A stretch of 34,118 nt of DNA. It comes from Bacillota bacterium. Lineage in GTDB: Bacteria > Bacillota > Clostridia > Christensenellales > Aristaeellaceae. A program made the translations under genes and the position numbers. Below, piece by piece: positions 25,292-32,344 of this stretch (position 1 is the stretch's first letter; every line of letters starts with the position of its first letter). Below the pieces are notes generated by a model, which was not told the origin of the DNA, made no database searches, and was given only the letters and a program-made list of their open reading frames with translations. The stretch spans positions 1 to 34,118 of the forward strand of contig JAEYAR010000022.1 of the NCBI GenBank assembly GCA_023404715.1, in the 5' to 3' direction.

Positions 25292-25567
25292 ATGCTAACA
25301 AAGATCGCGCTGGGCGCGCTCGTCCTCATGAATGTTTGGACGTTCGTGCTGTTTGGCGTCGACAAGCGGCGCGCCATCCGCGGCATGTGGCGCATTCCGG
25401 AGCGCACGCTGCTCATATGCTGCGCGCTGTTCGGGGCGGCGGGCGGCCTGGCGGGCATGCGGACATTCCGGCATAAGACGCGCCATGCGAAGTTTGTGTA
25501 CGGCGTGCCCGCGCTACTCGCCGTGCAGATCACGTTGGCCGTATGGGGGCTGCTTTTATATTTTTAG
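25292..25567 (+). CDS. DUF1294 small membrane protein
   Basis: A 91-residue membrane protein with three predicted helices (about 3-21, 38-56 and 70-90). It has the DUF1294 pattern: FGVDKRRAIRGMWRIPE in the first loop, GAAGGLAGM, then FRHKTRHAKF. The family's function is unknown. GAGGAGGGA precedes the ATG, and a strong terminator follows, so it is monocistronic. Confidence 0.9.
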   Translation: MLTKIALGALVLMNVWTFVLFGVDKRRAIRGMWRIPERTLLICCALFGAAGGLAGMRTFRHKTRHAKFVYGVPALLAVQITLAVWGLLLYF

Positions 25568-25572
25568 TGCGA

Positions 25573-25600
25573 GTCGGGAGCGTTCCCGGCTTTTTTTGTT
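25573..25600 (+). terminator. Terminator of the DUF1294 gene
   Basis: GTCGGGA (25573-25579), loop GCGT, TCCCGGC (25584-25590), then seven Ts. It ends 8 bp before the -35 box of the blaI-like gene. Confidence 0.88.
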
Positions 25601-25607
25601 TTGTGGC

Positions 25608-25636
25608 TTGACAATGCTGTTCTATTGGAGTAGAAT
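25608..25636 (+). promoter_or_regulatory. Promoter of the BlaI/M56/secreted-protein operon
   Basis: TTGACA (25608-25613), 17-bp spacer, TAGAAT (25631-25636). A near-consensus promoter that is overlapped by the first repressor dyad. Confidence 0.85.
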
Positions 25637-25661
25637 AGGATCGTGTTCTATCGGAATAGAA
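25620..25661. promoter_or_regulatory. Two BlaI-type operator dyads
   Basis: TTCTA-N6-TAGAA occurs at 25620-25635 and again, extended to TTCTAT-N4-ATAGAA, at 25646-25661. The centres are 26 bp apart. The first covers the spacer and -10, the second the early transcript. Paired dyads of this kind are typical of BlaI/MecI autoregulation. Confidence 0.8.
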
Positions 25662-25674
25662 TGGAGGAAGAGCG

Positions 25675-26034
25675 ATGGATGCAAAGCTGTTCGATTCGGA
25701 ACGCCGGGTCATGGAATGCCTGTGGCAGGAAGGGGAACTGAGCGCCAAAGAGCTGGCGATATGCCTGAAGGAGCAGGTGGGCTGGAGCAAGACCACCACG
25801 TATACGGTGATCGGCAAGTGCGTGGAAAAAGGGGCCGTCGAGCGCATAGATCCCGGCTTTCGCTGCCGGGCGCTGCTCAGTCGGGAGGAAGTGCTGCGCC
25901 GTGAGACCGACGACTTTCTGGAGCGCAACTACGACGGGTCGGCGGATCTGCTGGTCGCATCCCTTTTGGGACGAAGGAAGCTGTCTCCAAACGAGATCGA
26001 GCGGATGAAGGCGCTGATACAGGAATTGGAGTGA
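25675..26034 (+). CDS. BlaI/MecI/CopY-family repressor
   Basis: A 119-residue winged-helix repressor. The DNA-binding domain (about 1-75) includes SERRVMECLWQEGELSAKELA and VGWSKTTTYTVIGKCVEKGAV. A short C-terminal dimerisation part ends at LSPNEIERMKALIQELE. In the family it is removed from DNA after cleavage triggered by the partner M56 protease. GGAGGAAG precedes the ATG. Two dyads in its own promoter are the expected operators. It overlaps the M56 gene by 4 bp (GTGA). Confidence 0.94.
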   Translation: MDAKLFDSERRVMECLWQEGELSAKELAICLKEQVGWSKTTTYTVIGKCVEKGAVERIDPGFRCRALLSREEVLRRETDDFLERNYDGSADLLVASLLGRRKLSPNEIERMKALIQELE

Positions 26035-27671
26035 GGGGAATGACAAGATTGCTGGACATGAGCTTAGGCGGCGGGGTGTTCATCGCGGTCATCCTGCTGG
26101 TGCGCGTGGTGAGCGTCAACCGGCTGCCCAAGCGCGCATTCCTTGCCCTGTGGGCGGCGGCGTTTGTGCGCCTGATGGCGCCCCTTCATATCCCGTCCCC
26201 GGTTAGCGTCTATTCGGCCGCGCAACGCTTGGCCGTATCCGCGCGGCCAGGCGGCTTGCTGCTCGAGGGCCCCTCAGCTCTGCCGGAGGCGGCGGCCCGG
26301 GCGGGCCACATATCTCCGCTTTTTGCCGTGTGGCTGGCGGGAGCGGCCCTGCTTGCGCTGTTTTTTCTTCGCGCCCACCTGCGCGGGCGGGAAAAGTACC
26401 GCACGTCGCTGCCGGTGGAGAACCGTTTTGTTCAGGACTATTTGGAGCGGCGCCGTCTGCGCCGGCCGGTGCAGGTGCGCTATTCGGACCGGATCGAATC
26501 GCCGCTCACCTACGGCATCCTGTATCCCGTGATCCTGCTGCCCAAGGGCTTTGAACGCATGGGGAACGAGCGCCTTGCGTTCGTCCTATCCCATGAACTG
26601 TGCCATATCAGGCGCTTTCACGTGCTCGTGAAGTGGCTGCTTTCCGCGATGCTGTGCGTGCACTGGTTCAATCCATTGGCCGTCGCCATGTACCTGCTCG
26701 CGAACCGGGATCTCGAGCTTTCCTGTGACGAATACGTCGTCCGCAGCCATGGGATGAAGGCGCGGTCTGCCTATGCGTTGGCCCTCGTGGAGCTGGAGGA
26801 GGGCCGCACCTACTTTACCCCGCTGGAGAGCGGGTTTAGCCAGAATACGTTAAAAGAGAGGGTAACAGCGATTATGAAGACACATCCGCCGACGTTCCTG
26901 CGCGTCTTTGCCGCCTTTGCGCTGGTTTGCGCGCTCACAGCCGTCTTTGCGACGTCGGCCCCGGCCGAGTCGATCCCCCGCGCGGCGGCAGGCGGCGCAT
27001 CCATGCCTATCCGCGATTTTGCGGCGGAATACGGCGCTGTAAACGTGATAGAAGAGGGAAACGACGGCCGGGTCGGCGCGAGCGGCGGCTATACGCAGGC
27101 GCAGTACGACCGGCTACTCGATGCGCTCAAGCCGGACGGATACGCCCAGATGTCGATCGCCGACTTTAACCGCAGCGTGAACCGGGCGCTTTCCGGAGAT
27201 GAAGGGAATGCAGAGGGCCTGTTTTGGATCTACGACCAGGTGCTGAGCGGCATGCCGGACGACGAACCGAACGCGGCGTTTCTGCGCAACACCGTACAGG
27301 CCTCTATGAACGAGTACAATGCCCGCCTGAGCGAGGTGTACGAGGGGAAGCGGACAGACCCGGAGTTTGGCGCCAGCGCGCAAGCCGTTCGAACGGCGGA
27401 TATCTTCGGCGAGGAGGTCGTTGCCGGTATATGCTACGCGGATTACGGCTTCACCTATCGCATCCTCGACCAGGATAAGCTCACCGTGAGCGAGCGAGAT
27501 GACTTCCTCCAGCAGGTCATGCGCGCGGCGCAGGGTTTCTGCGAGGAGCGCGTAGACGCGCCGGCTGGCGAGGCGGAACTCAAAAAAGCGCTGGAGGCTG
27601 CTGGGCGCGCCGCCTCAAACGAAAAGATCACGTTCACGGGATGCACGATTTATGGGATCGAGAACGAATAA
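26031..27671 (+). CDS. M56 (BlaR1/MecR1-type) sensor metalloprotease with novel sensor domain
   Basis: A 546-residue membrane protease. The N-terminal ~310 residues hold the M56 domain with about four membrane helices, the zinc motif H188-ELC-H192 (LSHELCHIRRFH) and a conserved acidic segment RDLELSCDEYV (E229 and neighbours). The last helix is at about 290-312. The outside part is not a penicillin-binding domain: residues about 354-542 form a domain beginning YTQAQYD, with GYAQMSIADFNRSV, DDEPNAAFLRNTV, LTVSERDDFLQQV and EKITFTGC. The same domain occurs twice in the next gene. In the family, ligand binding outside activates the protease, which leads to loss of the BlaI repressor. The GTG start overlaps blaI; ATG 26040 is an alternative. 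Confidence 0.88.
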   Translation: MRGMTRLLDMSLGGGVFIAVILLVRVVSVNRLPKRAFLALWAAAFVRLMAPLHIPSPVSVYSAAQRLAVSARPGGLLLEGPSALPEAAARAGHISPLFAVWLAGAALLALFFLRAHLRGREKYRTSLPVENRFVQDYLERRRLRRPVQVRYSDRIESPLTYGILYPVILLPKGFERMGNERLAFVLSHELCHIRRFHVLVKWLLSAMLCVHWFNPLAVAMYLLANRDLELSCDEYVVRSHGMKARSAYALALVELEEGRTYFTPLESGFSQNTLKERVTAIMKTHPPTFLRVFAAFALVCALTAVFATSAPAESIPRAAAGGASMPIRDFAAEYGAVNVIEEGNDGRVGASGGYTQAQYDRLLDALKPDGYAQMSIADFNRSVNRALSGDEGNAEGLFWIYDQVLSGMPDDEPNAAFLRNTVQASMNEYNARLSEVYEGKRTDPEFGASAQAVRTADIFGEEVVAGICYADYGFTYRILDQDKLTVSERDDFLQQVMRAAQGFCEERVDAPAGEAELKKALEAAGRAASNEKITFTGCTIYGIENE

Positions 27672-27686
27672 TTGGAGGTCGAAAGG

Positions 27687-29012
27687 ATGAACAGGTATGC
27701 TCAACCGGCGCTTTTGGCGCTGCTGATCGCGCTGCTGCTGCCGGCGACGGCCCTCGCAAGCGGACGCATGTACGGCAGGGATACGATTCCCTATTCCCAG
27801 GCGGATTACGACCAGGCGCTTTCCCTGATGACGGCGGGATACGAGGACATGTCCGTCGCAAAGTTCGACCGCCTCGTGCTCGATTGGGACGACGAGGAAG
27901 CCTATCACCGAAGCGAAGCGGTGCTGGCGCGCGTCTTGGGTTCGCTGAAAGACGACGACCCACATGCGGGATTTATTCTGGGCACGCTGGCGAACGCCTG
28001 GGATGCCTGCGAGGTGCGGCACTATAACGCCTGCGCGCGTGCGCGGAATCCCTGGCATGGCGGGCACGCGCGCTATGAACTGCACGGGGACGTCTTTGGC
28101 GACGACGTGTTGCTCTTCGGCGCGTATATTGACTTTAGCTTCAACTACGCCGTGCCGGATGAAACCGCGCTAACGGTCGGCCGCCGGGACGCGATATTCG
28201 AAGAGGTAGAGGCGGCGATGGAGGCGTATTTAAAGGGTCAGACGAGAGAAGAGATGAGAGACGAGCAGGCGATGGAACGCAAGCTGGCAGCGGCGCTTGA
28301 GAATACGCTGTTGGAGGTCTCTGAGGGCCTGCGCTGGGCGGGCAAGCTCGATCTGGGCTACTATTTTGACGAGCCCTACGCCTTCTCCTGGGAGATGGAA
28401 GGCGAGGAGGAAGCCTGGACGGAAACGTATACCAAGGCGCAGTACGACGATGTGCTCGCCAAGCTGATGCCAAGCGGCTACGAGGACATGTCCGTGGCGG
28501 CGTTTGACCGCCATGTGCACCAGGCCTTCATGGACGGTGGCGAATGGGACGGCCTGAATTTTGCCTACGAATTGGTGTGCGCGAACTTGGCGGAAGACGA
28601 CCCGAACGCTTCTTTTCTGAAAACGACGGTTCCGAGGGCCCTGGCCGAATACGCGGCCCGCGCACAGGAGGTATACACGGGAAAGGCGGCGGACCCGTCC
28701 TACAGCGCGTGGGCGAGCGTAGAACAGGCGGCGGACGTCTACGGCGATAAGGTGACCGTGGGCATGGTCGAGGCGGATTATACGTTTACATACCGCCTGC
28801 TGGACGCGGATAGGCTCACGGTGCGCGAGCGCGATGCGTTTCTGGCGGCCGTCGAAGCGGGCGCGCAGGCGTACATCCAGGAGGCGCTGACAAAAGAAGG
28901 CGCGACGAAGGCAGGGCTGGAAGCAGGATTGCGCGCAGCCGGAGAGGCCGCGGGGAACGAGAAAATCCGCTTTACGGGCTGCCGGGTCGACTATCTGGAA
29001 TACATGCGATAA
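27687..29012 (+). CDS. Secreted protein with two copies of the M56 sensor domain
   Basis: A 441-residue exported protein: signal peptide 1-29 (MNRYAQPALLALLIALLLPA then TALAS) and two tandem domains. Copy 1 (about 36-225) opens YSQADYDQAL with GYEDMSVAKFDRLV. Copy 2 (about 248-435) opens YTKAQYDDVL with GYEDMSVAAFDRHV, DDPNASFLKTTV, LTVRERDAFLAAV and EKIRFTGC. Copy 2 is clearly closer to the sensor domain of the M56 protein than copy 1 is. I know no described function for this domain. GGAGG (27674-27678) fits ATG 27687; the TTG at 27672 is too close. It is the last gene of the operon, so it is probably induced when the sensor fires; it may bind the same ligand or compete for it (inference). 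Confidence 0.82.
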   Translation: MNRYAQPALLALLIALLLPATALASGRMYGRDTIPYSQADYDQALSLMTAGYEDMSVAKFDRLVLDWDDEEAYHRSEAVLARVLGSLKDDDPHAGFILGTLANAWDACEVRHYNACARARNPWHGGHARYELHGDVFGDDVLLFGAYIDFSFNYAVPDETALTVGRRDAIFEEVEAAMEAYLKGQTREEMRDEQAMERKLAAALENTLLEVSEGLRWAGKLDLGYYFDEPYAFSWEMEGEEEAWTETYTKAQYDDVLAKLMPSGYEDMSVAAFDRHVHQAFMDGGEWDGLNFAYELVCANLAEDDPNASFLKTTVPRALAEYAARAQEVYTGKAADPSYSAWASVEQAADVYGDKVTVGMVEADYTFTYRLLDADRLTVRERDAFLAAVEAGAQAYIQEALTKEGATKAGLEAGLRAAGEAAGNEKIRFTGCRVDYLEYMR

Positions 29013-29049
29013 GAAGACGGTAGCGCTTGAAGGGCGCTTCAAACCGATT

Positions 29050-29113
29050 GCCCCGAACGGTACCCGCACTCCGGTTGGAGAGGACGGGAGATCCGTTCGG
29101 GGCGTTTGTTTTC
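29050..29113 (+). terminator. Terminator of the BlaI/M56 operon
   Basis: GCCCCGAACGG (29050-29060) pairs perfectly with CCGTTCGGGGC (29093-29103), with a small inner CTCC/GGAG hairpin, followed by GTTTGTTTTC. Confidence 0.78.
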
Positions 29114-29164
29114 TAAATGCGTGAAACAGCAATACAGCCGTCGAGATAAATTTTTAAAAAAGGA

Positions 29165-29195
29165 TTGACCCTCACGTATCGTGATAGAGTATAGT
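29165..29195 (+). promoter_or_regulatory. MerR-type promoter with 19-bp spacer
   Basis: TTGACC (29165-29170), a 19-bp spacer and TATAGT (29190-29195). The spacer contains the dyad TCACG-TAT-CGTGA (29172-29184). Over-long spacers with a central dyad are the hallmark of MerR-activated promoters, so the next gene probably activates itself. Confidence 0.85.
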
Positions 29196-29272
29196 TAGCA
29201 TCGTAGCAAAGGCGCAGGCTCATCGCCGGCAGGAGCGCAGCGTCATGCTACAGGATGAAGGAGGCAGGTGAG

Positions 29273-30154
29273 ATGGGCATGATGACGGTCAAACAGGTAT
29301 CCTCGTTGACGGGCATAAGCGTAAGGACGCTCCAGTTTTACGACGAAATAGGCTTGTTTAAACCCACCGACGTGACGCAGGCGGGGTACAGATTGTACGC
29401 GGAAAGCGCACTGGAGGAGCTACAGCAAATCCTGTTTTTTAAGGAGCTCGACTTTACGCTCAAAGAGATCAAGGCCATCATGGGGAACCCGCAATTCGAT
29501 CAGGCGGCCGTATTTCAAAAGCAGCGGACGCTGATCCAAATGAAGCGCGATCGCTTAAGCGCGCTACTGGAATTGCTCGACAAGCTGATAAAAGGGGATA
29601 AATGTATGGATTTTAAAGATTTTGATATGAGCGCGTATTTTAGCGCGCTGTCCGATTTTAAACGGACCCATACCGACGGGATATTAAAGCAACTGGGAAG
29701 CGTAGAGCGCTTTGACGAGATGATCGCGGATTTGAAATCGCGCGAGGACGAAATCGCCGAAATGGCGGTGCGGCAATACGGCAGCCTGGACGCCTATACG
29801 AAAGCCATGCAAAAAAGCCTAGAAAGCTTCTTGACACAAGGACCGGCCATCGCGGAGTCGGAGGTGAGCGGGCTAATCCAAAAAACCGAGGAGCTGACAA
29901 AGCGGCTGACGGCGGACTTGACGAGGGATGCGGCGTCCGAGGAGGTGCAGCAGATCGTCCGCGAATGGATTTCCTTTACGGAAGCGTGCAATAGGGGGAC
30001 GGACATGGGCGAGAACTATTGGGCGTGCACAGCAGAAGCCTATGGCTCAAAGCCTGAATGGATCGAAGTCAACGACCGTAAATATGGAGAGGGCGCATCC
30101 CGTTTTATCTCCTCGGCGATACGCGCCTACCTGGAGCAAAAAACGCCGTCATAA
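29273..30154 (+). CDS. MerR-family regulator with TipAS-like ligand domain
   Basis: A 293-residue activator. The winged-helix MerR domain (about 4-75) contains VKQVSSLTGISVRTLQFYDEI and GYRLYAESALEEL, a dimerising coiled coil follows (about 80-108), and residues about 150-293 form a TipAS-type helical antibiotic-recognition domain (RQYGSLDAYTKAMQ then MGENYWACTAEAYG). In TipAL/Mta relatives ligand binding switches on drug-response genes. AAGGAGG (29258-29264) gives ATG 29273; ATG 29279 and 29282 are also in frame. Codon 112 (ATG 29606) has AAAGGGG 8 bp upstream, so a short ligand-domain product is possible. No efflux gene follows, so its target lies elsewhere or is only itself. Confidence 0.9.
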   Translation: MGMMTVKQVSSLTGISVRTLQFYDEIGLFKPTDVTQAGYRLYAESALEELQQILFFKELDFTLKEIKAIMGNPQFDQAAVFQKQRTLIQMKRDRLSALLELLDKLIKGDKCMDFKDFDMSAYFSALSDFKRTHTDGILKQLGSVERFDEMIADLKSREDEIAEMAVRQYGSLDAYTKAMQKSLESFLTQGPAIAESEVSGLIQKTEELTKRLTADLTRDAASEEVQQIVREWISFTEACNRGTDMGENYWACTAEAYGSKPEWIEVNDRKYGEGASRFISSAIRAYLEQKTPS

Positions 30155-30178
30155 AAGGCTGCCAAAGCAGCCTTTTAT
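30151..30178. terminator. Bidirectional terminator
   Basis: ATAAAAGGCTGC (30151-30162), loop CAAA, GCAGCCTTTTAT (30167-30178): a perfect 12-bp stem with A/T ends that serves both strands. It separates the MerR gene from the convergent small-protein operon; the MerR stop codon lies in the stem. Confidence 0.85.
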
Positions 30179-30181
30179 AGC

Positions 30182-30538
30182 CTATTGCGCTTTCTTGCCG
30201 CGCTTGGCCGGGGCGGCGCCCGCTTTGCGTGAACGCGTGCGCAAAGAGCGTTCCTGCGCTTTTTCGGCCAGCGCATCGAGACGGGTTTGTTCGATGCGTG
30301 CGAGACGCTCCCTACGCGCCGCCTCTACCCCGCTTTGCTTTGTACACAGGGCCTGAGCGAGCTGTGCGCGCAGGTCCTCGTCCTCGACGCGCAAGAAACG
30401 CTCAAATGCATCGGGGCTGACAAAGTCTTTTTGCCCGTAGGGCGCTGCGAACAGCACGGTCACCTTGCCGTCGTGCTCCGTCAGGATTTCTCCGGCCCCA
30501 AATTTTGCATGCGTAACGGACTCGCCAATTAACTGCAT
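30182..30538 (-). CDS. Small protein with beta-barrel-like N-terminus and basic tail, unknown function
   Basis: A 118-residue protein. The first 50 residues (IGESVTHAKFGAGEILTEHDG and KVTVLFAAPYGQKDFVSPDAF) have the pattern of small KOW/tudor-like barrels seen beside nucleic-acid-handling domains in Bacillota. Residues 60-118 are helical and rich in Arg, Lys and Ala, ending in a basic tail (RKAGAAPAKRGKKAQ) suited to binding nucleic acid. Its ATG abuts the TAG of the upstream gene, and GGAGGG lies within that gene's end, so the two are coupled. The function is unknown; RNA or DNA binding is inference. Confidence 0.72.
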   Translation of the reverse strand: MQLIGESVTHAKFGAGEILTEHDGKVTVLFAAPYGQKDFVSPDAFERFLRVEDEDLRAQLAQALCTKQSGVEAARRERLARIEQTRLDALAEKAQERSLRTRSRKAGAAPAKRGKKAQ

Positions 30539-30745
30539 CTACATACCCTCCAAATAGTCTCCTAGACCGTATTGATTGTAGCGCTTTTTTAGCTTGATCA
30601 CGACGGATCCGTCCGGATGCGCGGTCTCGGATACAACCTTATAGGGGATCCGTTTGCGATCCAGCTCGGACTTGTAATGCTTGAGCTCTTCCGGCAGTTC
30701 GAAAAGGATCGTTTGCTCAAGGCATGCGCTCTGAATGCGTTTCAA
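30539..30745 (-). CDS. Small conserved-looking protein, unknown function
   Basis: A 68-residue protein with no recognised domain. It has an alternating charged pattern (LPEELKHYKSELDRKRIPYK, then SVVIKLKKRYNQYGL) like a small alpha/beta fold. The start is TTG 30745: an in-frame TGA lies just upstream, and GGAGG is 9 bp away. Its stop codon touches the start codon of the next gene. It has its own promoter at 30805-30833. Confidence 0.68.
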   Translation of the reverse strand: MKRIQSACLEQTILFELPEELKHYKSELDRKRIPYKVVSETAHPDGSVVIKLKKRYNQYGLGDYLEGM

Positions 30746-30804
30746 GACGTTTCACCTCCCGGGCAGGCTTTAACGCCGTTCATACGGCTGTTCAGCACAT
30801 ATGA

Positions 30805-30833
30805 ATTATAACAAATTATCGTCTTTTTCGTAA
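30805..30833 (-). promoter_or_regulatory. Promoter of the two-gene small-protein operon
   Basis: Minus strand TTACGA (30833-30828), 17-bp spacer, TATAAT (30810-30805), about 60 bp before the TTG start. Confidence 0.7.
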
Positions 30834-30859
30834 GCGAAAAATTCGATTTGCCGCCGAAA

Positions 30860-30892
30860 CAAGGCCGGTTTTCGGGGCGAAAACCGGCCTTG
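30860..30892. terminator. Perfect 14-bp hairpin, probable terminator of the rRNA methyltransferase gene
   Basis: CAAGGCCGGTTTTC (30860-30873), loop GGGGC, GAAAACCGGCCTTG (30879-30892). It lies about 90 bp after the minus-strand methyltransferase gene. The T-tract on the minus side is only TTT, so efficiency is uncertain. Confidence 0.55.
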
Positions 30893-30978
30893 CTTTAAAT
30901 AAGATTGTACAAAAAACGACCGATCCGCCCTGCGCCGTAATGGAGAAAATATGGGTTTGGCGATTCGGCCGAAAGCGT

Positions 30979-32343
30979 TCAAACGCATTGCCTGCGCAGC
31001 CCCTTGGGGTAGCGGTTTTTATAGAGCCCGTCCGAGCATTTTGAGAAACCGAGCGGACAGCCGTAGAGCGTCATGAGCGTCCAGCCTTTGGCGGCGCCCG
31101 CCGGGGCGGGGAGCACCTCTCCACGCTGATAACAAAGCGCTTCTTCCTGCGTCAGCTCGACCGCATGCAGCGCCTGATCGGGCGATAAGGCCATGGCGAG
31201 CGCGTGGTCGGGCTCCACGCGCCGGCCTATGATGTGCCCGATCGACAGGCCCATGCGCAGCACCTGCACGCCGGCGAGATCGGGAAGGCCCTCCGGCGGG
31301 GAAAAGAGCCGATCGCCCAAGGCAGCTACGCGGCCAAAGCGCACGCCCGGCGCGAGCACCTGCGAAAGGCAATCCTGCAGCGCCGCCTCCCAGGATGGGG
31401 GCCGCTGCCTGCCGGCGGCTGGACGGGGACGATTGCGCGCGGAAGGCGCCTCTTCGGCGTTCACTTGCGCGCTTTTGCGCAGGCACGCGATGAAGTGGCC
31501 CTCGCCGCGGATGCGATGGGGGTAAAGGTGCAGGGTCCCCTGCGGCGCGTCGCCGAGGGCTGGGAGGCAGAAGGGGACGGTTTCACATGACGGATGGTCC
31601 TTGGCAAAACGCGCGATCACCCCATCGTTTTCGACGGTGTTGAACGTGCAGGTCGAATACGCCAAGAGCCCGCCTGGGCGGAGCATCCGCCAGGCGGCTG
31701 CGAGGATCTCGAGCTGCCGCCCGGCGCAGCCTGCGGGGCTTTGGGGCGTCCACTGGGCGCACGCCTCACTCTGGCGGCGGAACATGCCCTCGCCTGAACA
31801 GGGCGCGTCGACCAGCACACGGTCAAAGAATGCGGGGAAGCGGGCCGCGAGCGCGTCGGGCAAGGCGCTCACGACGGCGGCGCAGCGAATTCCCATGCGC
31901 TCGACGTTACGCGAGAGCACCTGCGCGCGGCTGTAGACGGGTTCATTGGAGACGAGCAAACCGTCCTCCCCGAGCAGACCGGCGATTTGCGTGCTCTTGC
32001 CGCCGGGCGAAGCGCATAGATCGAGCACGCGCTGGCCCGGACGAATATCGAGCACGCTGACGGCGGCCATCGCGCTTGGCTCTTGCAGGTAATACGCGCC
32101 GCCCTCGTGCAGCGGGTGTAAGCCGGGCCGGGCGTCCGGATGGACAAAGTAACCGCCGCGGGCCCAGGGAATGGGCCCTTCCAACCCGGAGAGCCCCGCG
32201 GGCAGGGCGCCGTCCGGATAACGTAGCAGGTTGACGCGCAGGCCGCGCGTAAAGGGCTCTCGCATCGCCTGAAGGTAGAGCGCGTATTCCGCGTCGCCCA
32301 ATTGCGCGCGCATGTTATCTAGGAAGGCCTGGGGCAGATTCAT
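30979..32343 (-). CDS. 16S rRNA cytosine-C5 methyltransferase, RsmF/RsmB-type
   Basis: A 454-residue SAM-dependent enzyme of the NOL1/NOP2/Sun family that makes m5C in rRNA. The SAM-binding motif is VLDLCASPGGKST (106-118). The two catalytic cysteines are C182 in VDAPCSGEGMF and C232 in AYSTCTFN. After the catalytic domain there is a C-terminal RNA-binding extension, ending GFSKCSDGLYKNRYPKGLR, as in the RsmF-like Bacillota proteins. The frame is open to 32400, but the family start MNLPQAFLDNM is at 32343, directly after the stop of the upstream gene at 32345. The exact target base is not fixed by sequence. Confidence 0.91.
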   Translation of the reverse strand: MNLPQAFLDNMRAQLGDAEYALYLQAMREPFTRGLRVNLLRYPDGALPAGLSGLEGPIPWARGGYFVHPDARPGLHPLHEGGAYYLQEPSAMAAVSVLDIRPGQRVLDLCASPGGKSTQIAGLLGEDGLLVSNEPVYSRAQVLSRNVERMGIRCAAVVSALPDALAARFPAFFDRVLVDAPCSGEGMFRRQSEACAQWTPQSPAGCAGRQLEILAAAWRMLRPGGLLAYSTCTFNTVENDGVIARFAKDHPSCETVPFCLPALGDAPQGTLHLYPHRIRGEGHFIACLRKSAQVNAEEAPSARNRPRPAAGRQRPPSWEAALQDCLSQVLAPGVRFGRVAALGDRLFSPPEGLPDLAGVQVLRMGLSIGHIIGRRVEPDHALAMALSPDQALHAVELTQEEALCYQRGEVLPAPAGAAKGWTLMTLYGCPLGFSKCSDGLYKNRYPKGLRRQCV

Positions 32344-32344
32344 C

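Noticed and set aside
26031..29012. Beta-lactam resistance operon
   Set aside because: No beta-lactamase or penicillin-binding sensor domain with SxxK/KTG motifs is present in the M56 protein or its neighbour.
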